A DNA stretch of 64,000 bases from Periplaneta americana (GCF_040183065.1 NW_027185501.1:2929501-2993500), one strand, 5' to 3'; positions 45,061 through 56,920 are shown, counted from the stretch's first letter. Program-made: numbers and translations. The notes: generated by a model from the letters alone, not told the origin.

Positions 45061-47000
45061 AACTCGTCTTATCCAAAATAAACAAAAAAAAATGAGTTAC
45101 ATATGGGATGTTGTACTACTTGCAGCCCTCTATGTACTGATATAGTCGGTTTGTGCAAATCTTGTCTAATTCCTTTTCCATAGAGCTCAGAAAACTACTA
45201 TCAAATGCAAAACTGTCCATATCCATAACAGTGGTTCGTGCAGAACCAAGTCTGATCCATCTAACAATTTAGAGCAAAACTCTTCTTATCCAATATTTGC
45301 TGTGCTACCATTAAGAAATATGAAGAGCAAAACTAGTCTTATCCAACGTTAAGAAAAACACACATTTCTATGCTCGTTAATATTATTTTGGCAACCCTGC
45401 ACCGAAAGAGCTTAGAGGCGGAGACAGAGTGTCACAAAAGAACAACAGTAAGAGAGAATTATCGGTCAGATCTGTGTGTGGGCAAGACAATTTTAAAACG
45501 CGGAAAAAACTTAGAAATGCTTTCTGCAAGGAATCTGAATATAGGTATTGCAAGAAATGAAGAAAAATTGAAAGATGTAGTTAATTTATTAAAGAAACAT
45601 TTTGGTAAGAACTGAGAGGAGAATGAAAATCTTGTCTATTACAAAAATGTAATTTCTCAGAATACTACAGCAGATCGCAATGAAGAGGAGGATGTGTTTT
45701 GCAATAGTTTCATGGACGTTGAAGGAGAACAACTCAGAATTTAAAATGAAATATTGAAAAAAAACTACATATGTGAATATAGAGAGTTTTCATTTATCTT
45801 TTTTTATTGTGAAAGTGTTAACATACAGAGTGTCCCATTTATCTTGTACACGTAACATAATTTTTTTGTTTGGATAGGTATTGGGATTTTTGTTTTTGAA
45901 CGTTATGTTATGACGAGGGGCTAACATGAGTGTGAAGATTTGGTGTATGTAACTACATTATGGTATAAGATACAGTGAAATAAATTTTTCAAAAAGCACT
46001 ACATTACTTTAATCATTTTACATTGATTACACACATTAAGACGAGTTCAAAAATGTATCACAATGTCACCTTCCCAATCAATAACAACAAAATGAAACAA
46101 AAACGTACTTCCAATGTGATAATGTTATGCTTTGAGACTCACAGAAAATGTTCCAAATGGTGACCATTCTCATTAATGCACATTCGAAGGCATTCCCCGA
46201 AAGACGGTAGGACTGCCCAGCATGTTGCTAGCTCAATGGACACACAAGCCTGTCGAATGCGTTGCTGCATGTCTGGTGTTGTCAGAATGTCCTGGTACAC
46301 ACTGTCCTTTACAGTTCCTCACAGGAAGAAGTGAAGTGGCGATAGGTCCGGAGAACGTGCAGGCCATTGTACGTGGATTGTGAAGTCGACAGTTGTTGTG
46401 GTTTGTTTACATGTTAAGACAGCAAACACACAACACACGACGTGTACAGACGTCAGTCGTCTTTCGTTTTGTGTAAATCAATGCACAAGATGAATGGGGT
46501 ACCACAACAAACGACACATTCTGATGGCATTCATTTTGCATTTTGTTGTTGTTAATGATTGGGAAGGTGACATTGTGATACATTTTTGAATTCGTCTTAA
46601 TATGTGTAATCAATGTAACATGATTAAAGTATGTAGTTCTAGTTGAAAAATTCATGACGTCACGTGTATCTTGTACTATAATGTTACATGCACCAAATCT
46701 CTACACTCATATTAGGCCTTCGTTTTAACGTAACTTTCAAAAACAAAAATTTCAATACCTATCCAAACAAAAAAGTTACAATAGGCGCACAAGATAAATG
46801 GGACATTATGTATAAAGAATAGTATGTGTATTTGCACTAAATTATAAAAAGTTATTCATTTATGTTATGAAGCAAAGATAGTGAATAGTAAATGAGAAAA
46901 TTGGAGCTATTTTTTATAAAAGCATATGTTGTAACAACCAAAACTTGTCTTATCCACAACAGTACAGTGCAAAACTCGCCCTATCCAAAATTACATTGTG
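45044..47000. repeat. Segment with six or seven copies of a ~20-bp motif
   Basis: The word GCAAAACTnGTCTTATCCAA recurs, with changes, at about 45056, 45207, 45239 (weaker), 45273, 45327, 46938 and 46969. It is all on one strand and clustered at the two sides of the segment. A mariner-type element (45826-46810) lies between the groups. The short plus-strand frame 45370-45615 (RTTVRENYRSDLCVGKTILK) and its continuation to about 45740 look protein-like but unrecognised. Possibly a DNA transposon with subterminal repeats inserted in the LINE at 45044. Confidence 0.5.
45826..46810 (-). mobile_element. Mariner-class element with ~300-bp inverted arms
   Basis: TA flanks at 45824-45825 and 46811-46812. 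Left and right arms mirror each other for about 300 bp (tgtcccatttatcttgt, tttgtttggataggtattg, attacacacattaagacg and more). Between them, minus-strand text at about 46380-46140 reads VQWPARSPDLSPLDFFLWG, then TTPDMQQRIRQAC, the C-terminal part of a mariner-type transposase. Only this remnant of the gene is left. Confidence 0.8.
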
Positions 47001-47096
47001 TTTCACTGTCGTAATATTGGTGTCTGATTTTTCACATGATGCATGTTAGATTTAGGGCCTTGTAAGAAAATGATAGTATTAAAATGCTAAGGTGTA

Positions 47097-48690
47097 GTGC
47101 CCAATATTCGTCCCCTTGCCTAAATTCGTCCCCCATATTATTTCACCCATAACGTGTCGCACCCTGGTGATGTGTCAGTAGAGATTATCTTTCTTTATGC
47201 AGTAAGAAGCGTGCTGTCAGTTGGAGTGAGTGTTATTGTTTGTTCATTGTTATTTAAGTTTTAAATATCTGGAAGGTGGAAAACTATTCTTCTTATATAT
47301 TCTCAGCAGTATATTACAGCCTAAGGTGCGTATTTTCATAACATTTTTTGCTCCCATATATAGAGCAAAGTGTCTAGTGTAAGAATATATTAACTGGACC
47401 GGACATTGCAGCGTGCTTAGAACAAGATGCCGCCATACTTTTGTGGTGCACACGCCTAAATTTCGTCCCCCAGGACGTGTCTAAATTTCGTCCCCGGAAC
47501 GGATTTCGGAATGTTATTTCCATATCATGTAATTTCAGTAAGGCTGTTGCCATTTATATTTCTGGTTGTCTTCAGTTGGGAAAACGGAAACTATGGAGCA
47601 AGGAGGAAATGATAGAAGCCGTAAAACCTGTTAGGGAGAAAAATATAGGCTACAAGTTGGTATCTAATCAACATCAACTTACCCAAGTGACAGAATATCA
47701 GAAAACTGAACCTGAAACTTCAAATTCTGTGATCAGTCCAGAAGATATTCGAAAAGTTCCAGTGATAGATCCTTTGTCTTCCAATAGGCGTGGTATAGTA
47801 CTTCTAGTAACAAGTGCACCCCATAAGAACAATGTTCAGAAAGCAGCAGGAAAGAAAAGAAAAGTTAATGAGTCTGAAAACCAAAAACGAAAGCAGACGA
47901 AAAGAAATCTGAATGTCGACTTCACAAACTGCAACCTCAGTTTCAACCAAAAAAAGTGTACCGAAACAAACAAAAAATAAAATTGTTTGCGAGTCTTCTA
48001 GCGATAGTGAAAGTGATGATGAAGACAATGATGATGAAGATGCAGTATTTCCGTTATTTGGGAAAAATTTTCATAACATAAGCAAGGACAGAAATGGATC
48101 AAATGCACGCGATGCTGCCATTGATGCCACCAAATGTGTTCCTCATCTTGTGAACACAAAATATTTATTTGTGACATGTGTCTGAATGAGTGAAACATAA
48201 AATTGAAAGGTTTTAGTTCTATTGGACACAATGAACGATTTAATGTTAGGTTAAAATGTTCAACTATGTAATTTTATTTTGAAAGTTCTAAGAAACGTAA
48301 GAAAATATCACATGGAGTCTTTTGTTTTACAAAATGTAATTTAAACAATTTTCTGAATGCTCTCTTACATACTTTCTATAATTATTAGTTATTAATAAAC
48401 ATTCTTGATATTCTATGTTTTTATTTCATTGTACTACTGAAATTATTGACATTCAATATATTAAAAAGTATCGGGGACGAAATTTAGACCGCTTCATTGA
48501 AATGTAAAAAATTGCATAATTTTATTCTTCATGTTTTATATTCAGGTTGATTCCCAAATTTATGAATTTCGAATTCTGTGTCTTGTAGTTAAATGTTGAA
48601 CGTTCTTAACTAGATTAGTTTCAAGACTTCAACTTTAATGGTATATGAATGGTGAGACAAAACTAAATGGGGGACTATAAATGGGTACCC
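47097..48690 (+). mobile_element. Pogo-like element, internally deleted
   Basis: TA flanks at 47095-47096 and 48691-48692. Ends read GTGCCCAATATTCGTCCCC and, reversed, GGGTACCCATTTATAGTCCC: related but imperfect. The word taaatttcgtcccc recurs at about 47100, 47120, 47455 and 47480, and inverted at about 48474. A gene-like body at 47560-48184 keeps pogo-type parts. It is inserted in or next to the motif-rich segment inside the LINE. Confidence 0.6.
47441..48184 (+). pseudogene. Pogo-like transposase lacking the catalytic core
   Basis: GKRKLWSKEEMIEAVKPVRE resembles the pipsqueak-type helix-turn-helix at the start of pogo/jerky proteins. The next recognisable part is far C-terminal: VISPEDIRKVPVIDP, RGIVLLVTSAPHKNN and KRKQTKRNLNVDF. 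After a frame change comes a Ser/Asp-rich acidic run (SSSDSESDDEDNDDED) and FPLFGKNFHN, where a C-terminal zinc motif would be. The whole DDE domain is absent, so it could only ever have bound DNA. Whether a deletion or splicing removed the core cannot be seen. Confidence 0.6.
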
Positions 48691-48934
48691 TACCTTATAG
48701 AGTGTTAGACGGGAGGACGGAGGGAAAAAGACTTTTAGGCAGGCCGAGACGTAGATGGGAAGATAATATTAAAATGGATGTGAGGGAGGTGTGATATGAT
48801 GATAGAGAATGGATTAATCTTGCTCAGGATAGGGACCAATGGCGGGCTTATGTGAGGGCGGCAATGAACCTCCGGGTTCCTTAAAAGCCAATAAGTAAGT
48901 AAGTAAGATGAAAGAATTACTTCTATTTCGGTTC

Positions 48935-49440
48935 ACTTGCGCTTATTTTGGCTGCCGTTTACCATATATGGTCCATATTGGCGTATACAATTGTGTTGTC
49001 CCAAGACACAGAAATGCTAAGTGTGTTTCCATGTTAAATTGTCTATGTTCTAAACTCTTCATAGTAAAATGGTTATCACAACATGACCCTCGTGTTCGGA
49101 ATCCATTTTGTTCTTCAGTGGTTTTGTCTTCATAAAGATGTGACAATTTATTTTTGATTATGGTTGTACAGATTTTATAACCTGATTTGAGAAGCCTTAT
49201 GCCTATAATTTTCACATTGCTTTTTGTTTCCTTTCTTATAGATGGGTATTATAATAACCTTTTGCCAACTTACTTTCTGGGGGTTTTGATCCTGCCCAAA
49301 TATTGTTTAAGAAGCATAAAATCTATAAGTAAATTCTTCTCCAACGCATTTAAAAAGCTCTGTATTTAAACCATCTCCACCTGGAGCTTTTCCGTTTTTT
49401 TTTAGCGTTTATATAGGTCTACTTCAATGAGTTCGTCTTA
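48935..49440 (-). pseudogene. LINE reverse transcriptase fragment
   Basis: Minus strand, from 49440 downward: KAPGGDGLNTELFKNALEKN-like text, then RLLKSGYKICTTIIKNKLS, TTEEQNGFRTRGSCCDNHFT and HRQFNMETHLAFL. This is the finger/palm start of a LINE reverse transcriptase, cut at both sides. It is a different family from the LINE at 43917. Confidence 0.7.
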
Positions 49441-50249
49441 AATAGGGGGCGGATGTTGATGAAAAGTCATCTTCGTATTTCTCACATTAAGACGATGCCT
49501 ATTAATATAGACGTCTTTTCTATGTTAATATCAATGTAAAAAATTAATTTCTTATATTGAATTTTGCATTTTTTTACGTTTTTGAACTAATAGGTCAGTT
49601 TTACATTTCTTTTCGGCTTTTTCGGTCATTTTTAATATTTTGAACAACTCTTAGATCATTTTGAATACATTTTACTTCCTTCTTTACATATAGGCCTGTT
49701 AAATATTTTCTAAGCAAGCAGTTCAGTAGTAGGCCCTACTATTAATTACCTACTGAATAAGTGAATAACAGTGAAGTTTGGTTTCGTAGTTTGAAACAAA
49801 CTCTAAAGTCCATTGTTTCTCTTATACCATGGCGATGTTATTCTAATAGGGGATACAACTAAATAAAGATCCGTCTCTAACACTGTTCTAAAAAAAAAAT
49901 CATTTTCTGGTATAACATTCTTGATTAATATGGAAATTTACCTCCTGAATTCAAATCTGTAATTAGTTTCTCTGTGTCACGCATAGTTTTCAAGTTATAT
50001 GCAATTTCATTTTTTAAATAATTTTCGTTTCCACGGTATGTATTTATGTAGGAAAAATATGTAACTATTAATATTTTAGTCACTTACAAAATTATTTACA
50101 AACATTTTATGCACTATAAAACAAAAAATAAATACAAGCCTTAATATAATAATTATATTATATGGAGAAACTTATTTAAGGTTAGAAAATATGAATAAAA
50201 TTCACTTTTCCCTAAGAATTTAAAAATCTTATCTTTTTCTCCTGTGTTC
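49441..50249. other. AT-rich spacer
   Basis: No gene recognised. Near 49445-49460 the words gggcggatgttgatg echo gggacggatgttgatgac at 30325, a possible small shared repeat. Confidence 0.4.
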
Positions 50250-51130
50250 AATTTTGCAGTCTCTAATAATGTTCCAGCAGTAGTCAGCAAGCATCGCAGG
50301 CATCTATTTCCCTTCATACCGCTTTTCCATGGATATTATATCTTTATAGAACCTTTCACCATGTTCGTCGGAGACATCACTGCAGCTCTCAGGAAAATGA
50401 TGTAGATGGGAATCTTGAAAATACACTTTTAAAGACATGTGACATCCTAGATCTCTATTATGCATTTATCATTTGTTGAACCAATTGTTCGAAGTCGTTA
50501 ACTCTTTTTCTTCCCAGAAAATTTTGCGTTACATTCTTGAAACAAAACCACGCTCTTCTTTCTTTTGGTGCAAGGCATTGTTCAAAATCTAAATCCTTGT
50601 GAAGGTCTCTAATTTGGGGACCCACAAAGAGTCTTCTTTTATTTTTGCTGCAGAAAAACGAGGAAACTTTTTTGAAAGGTATATAAATCCTCTTCCAGAT
50701 GTATCCATGGCCTTAAGAAATTGTTTAATAAGGCCTAGCATGATGTGAAGAGGGGGCAGCAGAACATCTTCACTGGCTACCAATTTGTCATTCAGTATAT
50801 TTTTTCTCGAACTTTCCACTTAAGTTCAGACCAAATCCCTCTTTTATAATGGAAATTCCTATCGCGACTATCCCACTCACATAGAAAACATCCATATTTG
50901 GTGTAGCCTTGTCGCATACCTAATATCATGGCAACTATTTTCAAATTACCACATATTTTCCACTTATGCTCATTATATTTTATTAATCTCAGCATACTCA
51001 TATTTTTCAAAATATCATATGACTCTTTAGTCATACATAGGCAACTGGGACAGAACGCATTATGTTCCTGTTGTGGAGGAGAACTCTCTTTAGACTGTAT
51101 TTTGATGCATCTATAAAAAGTCTCCACTCC
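50250..51130 (-). pseudogene. Pseudogene of a repeated arthropod protein family, function unknown
   Basis: Read downward from 51127: KYNEHKWKICGNLKIVAMIL, then GYTKYGCFLCEWDSRDRNFH, LLPPLHIMLGLIKQFLKAMD, YLSKKFPRFSAAKIKEDSLW and, near 50400-50300, VSDEHGERFYKDIISMEKRY with ADYCWN. I recognise this set as a protein repeated in many insect and other animal genomes without a settled function. It carries paired Cys (CFLCEWD) and conserved His/Asp. Several frame changes and stops show it is dead. Its repetitiveness suggests a mobile origin. Confidence 0.65.
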
Positions 51131-51285
51131 TGTGACCCTTATTTGAAGTTCAAAGTATTCATTAGGTCACAAACATCATTGCAGAATGTCATCATGAGTT
51201 GAATTGTGCATATGCAGAAACAATATTTCATGTAAACAAACAATACTCACTTCCTCTAACAAGAATTTCAGGTTAAACTCAAGAT

Positions 51286-51309
51286 TTCTCTCTCTCTCTC
51301 TCTCTCTCT
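51286..51309. repeat. (TC)n microsatellite
   Basis: Twelve tc units. Confidence 0.9.
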
Positions 51310-51769
51310 GTTAGAATCTATATATTTTATTTCTATGATTTAGGAGGTTTCTGTAAAAGAGAAATATGTAAAGTATTACATATTTTATATACCACATATG
51401 TCGGAATATTATGGTTGAAAATGAATATTTACTCACATGATAAGAAATGTCTCCAAATAATGCCAGATTAACTCAATTTTAAATCCTGTGACAGCGACTT
51501 GCTTATTAACATAAAATTTTACTAGCAACAGGAATGCCACAATTTGAAAATTAAAACCAATGAAGAACAAAATTAACTGTAGGCAACTGTTGTTAAGCAA
51601 AGTTTACCATCTTTATCACAAATTTAAAATGTCAGTTAAATGAGATGTATATTGTCGTATACTAAAAAACTATGCCTGATAGCGAATTTCTGTTTTCAGA
51701 TTTGAATTTGCCATATAATAAATCCTTTGGAATCACATATTTTCATATAAGAAAAATGACTCTTGTAGA

Positions 51770-52809
51770 ACAGTGTAATTCGTTTACTCCAAAGTGTTTA
51801 AGTGAATGCTTTGTTGACGTGAAGGCATTTCGTGGTATACGAGTAGCTTCTAGCCACGTAACTTATCCTTTTCAGTTGGACATTTGAGAACTGTAACATA
51901 ACACTCTCATTTATAGCACTCTGGTAATTGCTGGTACACACAGGCATACAACATTCAGGAGCCATCTGTAAATATAAGAATATGGGTAAATTAATTCCAT
52001 TTTTAATGAAAGTACAGTATAACTTTCTTTATTTCAAATCCCTGAATTTATTTTTCTTTGAGATTATACCTATATTAGGATTAAACATTACTACGTCCTT
52101 CGTCTTTTTAATTCCTGTCAGACTTTACTTTTATAATTGGAATTGTATTCCAATGGATACCATCCCATTGTGGAATTCTGGGAAACGAGAATGCGGATGC
52201 TTTAGCAAAGAAGGGCAGCACTGCTACTTACAGACCTGTTACTAAATCTACGTATTAATCTGTGAGGAGGTTTATTAAATCTACATATTTAGACTTCAAC
52301 AAACAAAATTTGATAGCTCAATCCCAAGGGAAAAAATGGAACACTCTGCATCAAAATCCACAGTTAATTCCCGATTTACCACGAAAATCGTATGTAGCTG
52401 CATTTAGATTGGCAACAGGCCATGATTGTTTGGCCAAACACCTGCATAGAATTGGAATATACCAGTCCCCTAACTGCCCATTGTGCAACTCAAACCAAGA
52501 AATGGATTCGGAACACCTCAAAATCTGTGCTTGAGTGGCTGGTCATGATAATATCTTTGAAAAATATTGGAGTGCGAGAGGTCAAATGACTTTATTGTCA
52601 AACGCCTGGCATTAGAAAACAACAACAACTTTTATAATTCACTTATTGTTAGCAGTCTGGTGACGTGCATTTTGTCATGCTACTGCCCGTCCGAGTGGTT
52701 AGGTCACATGGTCGTCAAAACAGGGGAAATCACATGATAATCACTTACTTAGACTAAGAGAGCCTTTTTCTTTAAATTATTTTAAACAGTTGTATAATAC
52801 TACGTAAAC
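51770..52809 (+). repeat. Truncated cassette intron unit (copy U3) with a LINE inside
   Basis: Matches 28960-29485 in order (gtttactccaaagtgtttaa, tagcactctggtaattgctg, ctttacttttataatt, gcccgtccgagtggtta, attattttaaacagt). It stops where the SINE-derived array begins at 52810, so the exon that should follow is absent. A LINE copy at 52139-52628 interrupts it. Confidence 0.75.
52139..52628 (+). mobile_element. 5'-truncated RNase H LINE copy with target duplication
   Basis: The duplication acttttataatt is at 52127-52138 and 52629-52640. It encodes the end of RNase H (WIPSHCGILGNENADALAKK-like), SVRRFIKSTYLDFNKQN, QSQGKKWNTLHQNPQLIP and the knuckle CPLCNSNQEMDSEHLKIC, then a TGA. The 3' end is GGCATTAGAAAACAACAACAAC, the same as the inverted copy at 5015. 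A stop (TAA) after SVR-coding text and the truncation make it dead. The U1 copy at 29.3 kb shows the empty site. Confidence 0.85.
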
Positions 52810-55460
52810 TGCAAATCAAGATTTCAGGTATAACTCCCTGTAAAGTTGATTTGAATAATTTCGAGGGAAAAATTGTTCCGGAGCCGGGTATCGAACCCGG
52901 GGCCTTTGGTTTAACGTACCAACGCTCTACCACTGAGCTACTCGGGAACTCTAACCGACACCGATCCAATTTTTCCCTCTATATCCACAGACCTCAAAGT
53001 GGGCTGACAACCGTCAAGCAACCAACTTCGAGTGCACACTAACTCCGTGTGACTTAAATTGTGGTCTTCTGTTAACGAATAGTGACGTGTATTATGCAAA
53101 TCAACATTTCAGGTGTAACTCCCTGTAAAGTTGATTTGAATAATTTCGAGGGTAAAATTGTTCCGGAGCCGGGTATCGAACCCGGGGCCTTTGGTTTAAC
53201 GTACCAACGCTCTACCACTGAGCTACTCGGGAACTCTAACCGACACCGATCCAATTTTTCCCTCTATATCCACAGACCTCAAAGTGGGCTGACAACCGTC
53301 AAGCAACCAACTTCGAGTGCACACTAACTCCGTGTGACTTAAATTGTGGTTTTCTGTTAACGAACAGTGACGTGTATTATGCAAATCAAGATTTCAGGTA
53401 TAACTCCCTGTAAAGTTGATTTGAATAATTTCGAGGGTAAAATTGTTCCGGAGCCGGGTATCGAACCCGGGGCCTTTGGTTTAACGTACCAACGCTCTAC
53501 CACTGAGCTACTCGGGAACTCTAACCGACACCGATCCAATTTTTCCCTCTATATCCACAGACCTCAAAGTGGGCTGACAACCGTCAAGCAACCAACTTCG
53601 AGTGCACACTAACTCCGTGTGACTTAAATTGTGGTTTTCTGTTAACGAACAGTGACGTGTATTATGCAAATCAAGATTTCAGGTATACTTCCCTGTAAAG
53701 TTGATTTGAATAATTTCGAGGGAAAAATTGTTCCTGAGCCGGGTATCGAACACGGGGCCTTTGGTTTAACGTACCAACGCTCTACCACTGAGCTACTCGG
53801 GAACTCTAACCGACACCGATCCAATTTTTCCCTCTATATCCACAGACCTCAAAGTGGGCTGACAACCGTCAAGCAACCAACTTCGAGTGCACACTAACTC
53901 CGTGTGACTTAAATTATGGTTTTCTGTTAACGAACAGTGACGTGTATTATGCAAATCAAGATTTCAGGTATAACTCCCTGTAAAGTTGATTTGAATAATT
54001 TCGAGGGAAAAATTGTTCCTGAGCCGGGTATCGAACCCGGGGCCTTTGGTTTAACGTACCAACGCTCTACCACTGAGCTACTCGGGAACTCTAACCGACA
54101 CCGATCCAATTTTTCCCTCTATATCCACAGACCTCAAAGTGGGCTGACAACCGTCAAGCAACCAACTTCGAGTGCACACTAACTCCGTGTGACTTAAATT
54201 GTGGTTTTCTGTTAACGAACAGTGACGTGTATTATGCAAATCAAGATTTCAGGTATAACTCCCTGTAAGGTTGATTTGAATAATTTCGAGGGAAAAATTG
54301 TTCCGGAGCCGGGTGTCGAACCCGGGGCCTTTGGTTTAACGTACCAACGCTCTACCACTGAGCTACTCGGGAACTCTAACCGACACCGATCCAATTTTTC
54401 CCTCTATATCCACAGACCTCAAAGTGGGCTGACAACCGTCAAGCAACCAACTTCGAGTGCACACTAACTCCGTGTGACTTAAATTATGGTTTTCTGTTAA
54501 CGAACAGTGACGTGTATTATGCAAATCAAGATTTCAGGTATAACTCCCTGTAAAGTTGATTTGAATAATTTCGAAGAAAAAATTGTTCCGGAGCCGGGTA
54601 CCGAACCCGGGGCCTTTGGTTTAACGTACCAACGCTCTACCACTGAGCTACTCGGGAACTCTAACCGACACCGATCCAATTTTTCCCTCTATATCCACAG
54701 ACCTCAAAGTGGGCTGACAACCGTCAAGCAACCAACTTCGAGTGCACACTAACTCCGTGTGACTTAAATTGTGGTCTTCTGTTAACGAATAGTGACGTGT
54801 ATTATGCAAATCAACATTTCAGGTGTAACTCCCTGTAAAGTTGATTTGAATAATTTCGAGGGTAAAATTGTTCCGGAGCCGGGTATCGAACCCGGGGCCT
54901 TTGGTTTAACGTACCAACGCTCTACCACTGAGCTACTCGGGAACTCTAACCGACACCGATCCAATTTTTCCCTCTATATCCACAGACCTCAAAGTGGGCT
55001 GACAACCGTCAAGCAACCAACTTCGAGTGCACACTAACTCCGTGTGACTCAAATTGTGGTTTTCTGTTAACGAACAGTGACGTGTATTATGCAAATCAAG
55101 ATTTCAGGTATAACTCCCTGTAAGGTAGATTTGAATAATTTCGAGGGAAAAATTGTTCCGGAGCCGGGTATCGAACCCGGGGCCTTTGGTTTAACGTACC
55201 AACGCTCTACCACTGAGCTACTCGGGAACTCTAACCGACACCGATCCAATTTTTCCCTCTCTATCCACAGACCTCAAAGTGGGCTGACAACCGTCAAGCA
55301 ACCAACTTCGAGTGCACACTATCTCCGTGTGACTTAAATTGTGGTTTTCTGTTAACGCACAGTGACGTGTATTATGCAAATCAAGATTTCAGGTATAACT
55401 CCCTGTAAAGTTGATTTGAATAATTTCGAGGGAAAAATGTTTCCGGAGCCGGGTATCGAA
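52810..55460 (-). repeat. SINE-derived satellite, array 2 (nine full units plus a partial)
   Basis: Strict 285-bp period. tRNA-like blocks on the minus strand start at 52876, 53161, 53446, 53731, 54016, 54301, 54586, 54871 and 55156 (72 bases each), and a partial one ends at 55460. Units are almost identical. Relative to array 1 the anticodon loop is ACGTTAA, losing the otherwise universal T at position 33. The array ends at the SINE 3' end (52810) and breaks off inside a tRNA-like block at 55460. Variant units at about 53058-53340 and 54768-55050 share the same private changes, six units apart. Confidence 0.92.
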
Positions 55461-56419
55461 TATGTTACCACTGCCACTGGGTGTTTACCCATTCGCAGTG
55501 TGGATAAATGGATGCATGCAAATCAAATTTGGCAACAACGCTGAGTAACCTGCTTCAAAACGGGGCAAACAATCTCCTTGGCGATTAAATCAGCGTGTTG
55601 ATAAGGCTATCGAAGTTGAGTATCATCTTTAAGTCAGGATAACTAACCTTCGTGAAGACGTCTGGAAGCGACTTTTGACTTCTATTAGAGTATGAAGCTC
55701 CAGGGTGTAATCAAATACGGAAAAGAGATGGTAATATGATCAAAGAAAATGTTGACCGGAATCCTCGAGAAACAAGTTACAAGAAGAACAAGATCTAGAA
55801 CCACCTGTTCAGCAACGTTCAGCAGGCAGTAATCTACACAGACGTAAGTACGAGGGAGCTGAGTTCAATTTCCCTCTCCATAGCTATACTGCAGAGCGGA
55901 TGGCAGTTCAGTACAGGTTATTCGATAAACAACTTACAATGTCATTCACAGTTTAGGAATATGATATATTAGGCCTATTAATTTATGGAGGAAGTCGTCG
56001 TAATTCAAGTGAGGCAAGAAGCATGCAACGTCAAAGTTTTCCTCAAAGAAGGTTGCCTAATGAGCAGGCTTCGAGATTTTGGACCCGATACAATAAGTTT
56101 ACTGTGCAGATACTATAGGTTGTTGACTCGCTGCAGGTAGCGAAAGGTAGAGATGTGTTGAGGTAATAACGTTGCTGTTTAGAATAGAATACGGTGGTAT
56201 GGGGAAATATACATTACACAAGGACAATGTCAAAATAATGTGAAACGCATTTATTTTCCTGTCTTTTATAAGTATTTCTTTTCAATTATACACAGTGTTA
56301 ACGGTAGAAATAAACATTTTTTATTTTTTATTTATTTAGTAGGTTATTTTACGACGCTTTATCAACAGCTTAGGAAAATAAACATGTAGCAATTTTAATT
56401 TCTTCATTTATCCTATTGG
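55461..56419. other. Unassigned sequence after the satellite
   Basis: No gene recognised. At about 56320-56390 the text tttatttagtaggttatttt, then acgacgctttatcaaca, looks like a scrap of a dispersed repeat. Confidence 0.4.
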
Positions 56420-56920
56420 TTGTCTTTAGGAAGTGCAGTTACAATACCGAATTGAAATACAGTATATTACAAGACACATTTTCATTGTCTCAAACGTAAA
56501 TCTTTTTCGGTTATCTGCCAAACACAGTTTGTACTGTGAAAAACTGCGCTCTACGTCACATGACGAAAAAATCTAACATCATTACAGTCTCTGAGAGACA
56601 GTCCTTTATTCTGGGGTGACTCTGTATCAATTAATTTGCTGTTTATATTACACAGTGATCCATGTCCGTTATTTTTACATAAAATTGATTTCCACTTCTA
56701 TTTTACACGTTCAGTAACCGGTGTACTTGATGTCTCATTAAATCTCTGCATCATTTTCTAAATTAATTTGAGGGATTCTGGCATCTCTTGCTCTGACTTT
56801 TCTAACCGTGTAATAGTTTCAGACACAGTTTGAAAATATATTTGTAAGAAAACCAAATTATTCGTCAGAACCTTCAAATCCAGAGCGTTTTCCTTTGCGT
56901 ATTTTTTGGCATTCATTCTA
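56420..56920 (-). pseudogene. hAT transposase C-terminal (dimerisation) fragment
   Basis: Minus strand: KKYAKENALDLKVLTNNLVF, then QIYFQTVSETITRLEKSEQE, a stop, and later SCDVERSFSQYKLCLADNRK with RFTFETMKMCLVIYC. ERSFS...N-R...F is the signature of the hAT C-terminal dimerisation region. The upstream catalytic part is missing. This is a different hAT group from the ZBED5-like and DUF4371-type copies, nearer CGGBP1-like transposases. Confidence 0.65.

Larger units (their letters stand above)
43917..48907 (+). mobile_element. 5'-truncated LINE with (TAAG)n tail, split by nested elements
   Basis: The target duplication atgaaagaatt is at 43906-43916 and 48908-48918, directly after the tail ataagtaagtaagtaag. 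The reverse transcriptase part covers 43917-45043. The last ~70 codons and tail resume at about 48693 (RTEGKRLLGRPRRRWEDNI, INLAQDRDQWRAYVRAAMNL). Everything between is later insertions, plus loss of about 120 codons. It sits in the intron after cassette exon D. Confidence 0.8.
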
